Assembly (NCBI GenBank): GCA_028289445.1
Contig: JANQPO010000016.1
Location: 116,458 to 180,457, forward strand
From: Tepidamorphaceae bacterium
GTDB lineage: Bacteria > Pseudomonadota > Alphaproteobacteria > Rhizobiales > JAKSCL01
Direction of reading: 5' to 3'
DNA length: 64,000 nt
The translations under genes were made by a program, and so were the position numbers. Shown here one piece after another: positions 62,857-64,000 of this stretch. Below the pieces are notes generated by a model. That model had not been told where the DNA came from and did no database searches. It saw nothing but the letters and a program-made list of their open reading frames with translations. The number at the start of each line of letters is the position of its first letter. The stretch's first letter is position 1.

Positions 62857-63720
62857 CTAGCGCAACCGCTTGATAAGACTCGACGTATCGTAGCGGTTGC
62901 CCCCGGTCGTCTGAACTTCCTTGTAGAACTGATCGACCAGCGCCGTCACCGGGAGCCGGGCGCCCGTTTCCTCCGCCTGCGCCAGACAGATCGCCAGGTC
63001 CTTGCGCATCCAATCGACGGCGAAGCCGAAATCGAATTCGTCATCGATCATTGTCTTTGCCCGATTGTCCATCTGCCACGATTGCGCCGCGCCCTTGGAA
63101 ATCACTTCGATGACGTTTTCCATCTCAAGCCCGGCGCGCTGCCCGAAGGCAATGCCCTCCGACAGTCCCTGAAGCAGGCCGGCAATGCAGATCTGGTTGA
63201 CCATTTTCGTGAGCTGACCGGCCCCAACCGGCCCCATCAGCCCCACCATGCGGGCATAGCAATCGATGACGGGCTTCGCGCGGTCGAATACAGCCTGATC
63301 GCCACCGACCATGACAGTGAGCACGCCGTTTTCCGCGCCCGCCTGGCCGCCTGACACCGGGGCATCGAGAAAGGCGAAGCCGCCGGCCTTGGCGGCCGCT
63401 GCCAGTTCGCGGGCCACCGTTGCCGATGCTGTGGTGTTGTCGATGAAGATCGCACCCTTGGCCATCCCCTCGAATGCGCCGTCTGGACCGATCGTGACGG
63501 AGCGTAGGTCGTTGTCGTTACCGACGCAGCAAAAGACACAGTCTTGCCCGCGGGCCGCTTCGGCCGGCGTCGTGGCCACTGTCCCGCCGTGTTCGGCAGC
63601 CCACTGCTCGGCCTTTTCGGCGGTGCGGTTATAGACCGTCAGCTCATGTCCGCCCGATTTCAGGTGTCCGGCCATGGGATAGCCCATGACGCCGAGGCCG
63701 ATAAAGGCAACCTTGGCCAT
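62857..63720 (-). CDS. Beta-hydroxyacid dehydrogenase (tartronate semialdehyde reductase/HIBADH family)
   Basis: NAD(P)-dependent enzyme of 287 residues: Rossmann FIGLGVMGYPMAGHL (6-20), DAPVSGGQAGAENGVLTVMVGG (substrate-binding SGG), and catalytic Lys in GAGQLTKMVNQI. It may reduce tartronate semialdehyde to glycerate or oxidise 3-hydroxyisobutyrate. GGAGCGAG precedes the ATG. Tartronate semialdehyde arises in some aldarate routes, fitting udh/gci, but the genes are 11 kb apart. Confidence 0.88.
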   Translation of the reverse strand: MAKVAFIGLGVMGYPMAGHLKSGGHELTVYNRTAEKAEQWAAEHGGTVATTPAEAARGQDCVFCCVGNDNDLRSVTIGPDGAFEGMAKGAIFIDNTTASATVARELAAAAKAGGFAFLDAPVSGGQAGAENGVLTVMVGGDQAVFDRAKPVIDCYARMVGLMGPVGAGQLTKMVNQICIAGLLQGLSEGIAFGQRAGLEMENVIEVISKGAAQSWQMDNRAKTMIDDEFDFGFAVDWMRKDLAICLAQAEETGARLPVTALVDQFYKEVQTTGGNRYDTSSLIKRLR

Positions 63721-63888
63721 GTCTCGCTCCTGTGATGTCCGTGTGCGTCTGCAAGGAATGGGAGCCCCGTTTTAGGCTAGCCGGACCGGTTTGTCAGCCG
63801 TCCGTCTCGGCCTATAGAGCATCGGGTGGTACTATTGCATCGTTCTATTTCGCAGCCGTTGCGCGCGCCTGGTTGTGACCGCACCGCA

Positions 63889-63910
63889 GCCCGATGCCGT
63901 AGCATCGGGC
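63889..63910. other. Perfect stem-loop near the window end
   Basis: GCCCGATGC (63889-63897), loop CGTA, GCATCGGGC (63902-63910). No T-tract in either direction. The surrounding 63721-64000 stretch shows no convincing gene. Confidence 0.4.
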
Positions 63911-64000
63911 GAGGATTGAGCGCGATCAGGCGTCCAACGGGGCGAAACCCTGCGGGCCGGGTCATTTTGCGCCAATATGCTTTGAAAAAATGCTCGGCCG

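Noticed and set aside
63777..63965. 62-codon minus-strand frame in the last intergenic stretch
   Set aside because: Low-complexity basic translation, no ribosome-binding site, spans a perfect hairpin; no support as a gene.

Overview
The window is GC-rich DNA carrying about 58 protein genes packed into short operons, many with 4-nt ATGA/GTGA start-stop overlaps. The gene set points to an alphaproteobacterium: two TRAP transporters, a deiminase-type hut operon, a cobS/cobT pair, a DUF1289 gene, a TIGR02281-like aspartic protease, Agrobacterium-like uronate oxidation enzymes, and a CCCGGG palindromic repeat common in alphaproteobacterial intergenic DNA. I cannot name the order. No rRNA, tRNA, CRISPR array, phage, insertion sequence or plasmid gene was seen; this looks like chromosomal, mostly catabolic sequence.

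Layout. 1-3411 (minus): glgC-glgA-glgX, glycogen synthesis and debranching, with glgX cut by the window edge. 3588-8802: a small secreted protein, an enolase-superfamily sugar-acid dehydratase, a small membrane protein, an SMP-30 lactonase, a cupin and a TPP enzyme. 8870-12115 (minus): GntR regulator, Asp/Glu racemase, psuG and psuK (pseudouridine breakdown). Divergent from it, 12565-16780: a DadA-like FAD oxidase and a TRAP transporter (dctPQM). 16839-19270: a fused sugar-phosphate transferase/acetyltransferase plus an aminotransferase, resembling Neisseria PglB and PglC. 19273-30479: a complete five-step hut system (hutC-hutF divergent from hutI-hutH-hutG-GNAT-hutU) followed by a TAT-exported TRAP transporter. 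30608-34211: an acyl-CoA synthetase/GNAT fusion next to an HDAC-family deacetylase. 34241-37464 (minus): a Lon-like protease with a degenerate P-loop and a small Usp-like protein. 37652-41255: a cupin, a flavin monooxygenase, an L,D-transpeptidase lipoprotein and a PagL-like outer-membrane protein.

41448-48784 is the most unusual block: a LacI regulator with two in-phase operators, then an ABC sugar importer, a GH63-like (mannosyl/glucosylglycerate hydrolase type) glycosidase and the ATPase. One permease has a DUF11-like beta-sandwich domain in the periplasmic loop between its first two core helices, the same topological place as the P2 loop of MalF; the other has an extra N-terminal membrane domain. 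I infer import and intracellular cleavage of a compatible-solute glycoside.

48774-57130: a maleate-isomerase/EutA-like enzyme, uronate dehydrogenase (udh) divergent from galactarolactone cycloisomerase (gci), three consecutive Gfo/Idh/MocA dehydrogenases, a TauE/SafE exporter and a trans-sulfuration PLP enzyme. 57181-64000: aspartic protease, DUF1289, cobS/cobT, a sensor histidine kinase, cytochrome c, an Fe-S type uracil-DNA glycosylase and a beta-hydroxyacid dehydrogenase. Together the genes suggest a heterotroph scavenging amino acids, histidine, nucleosides, uronates and osmolyte glycosides.
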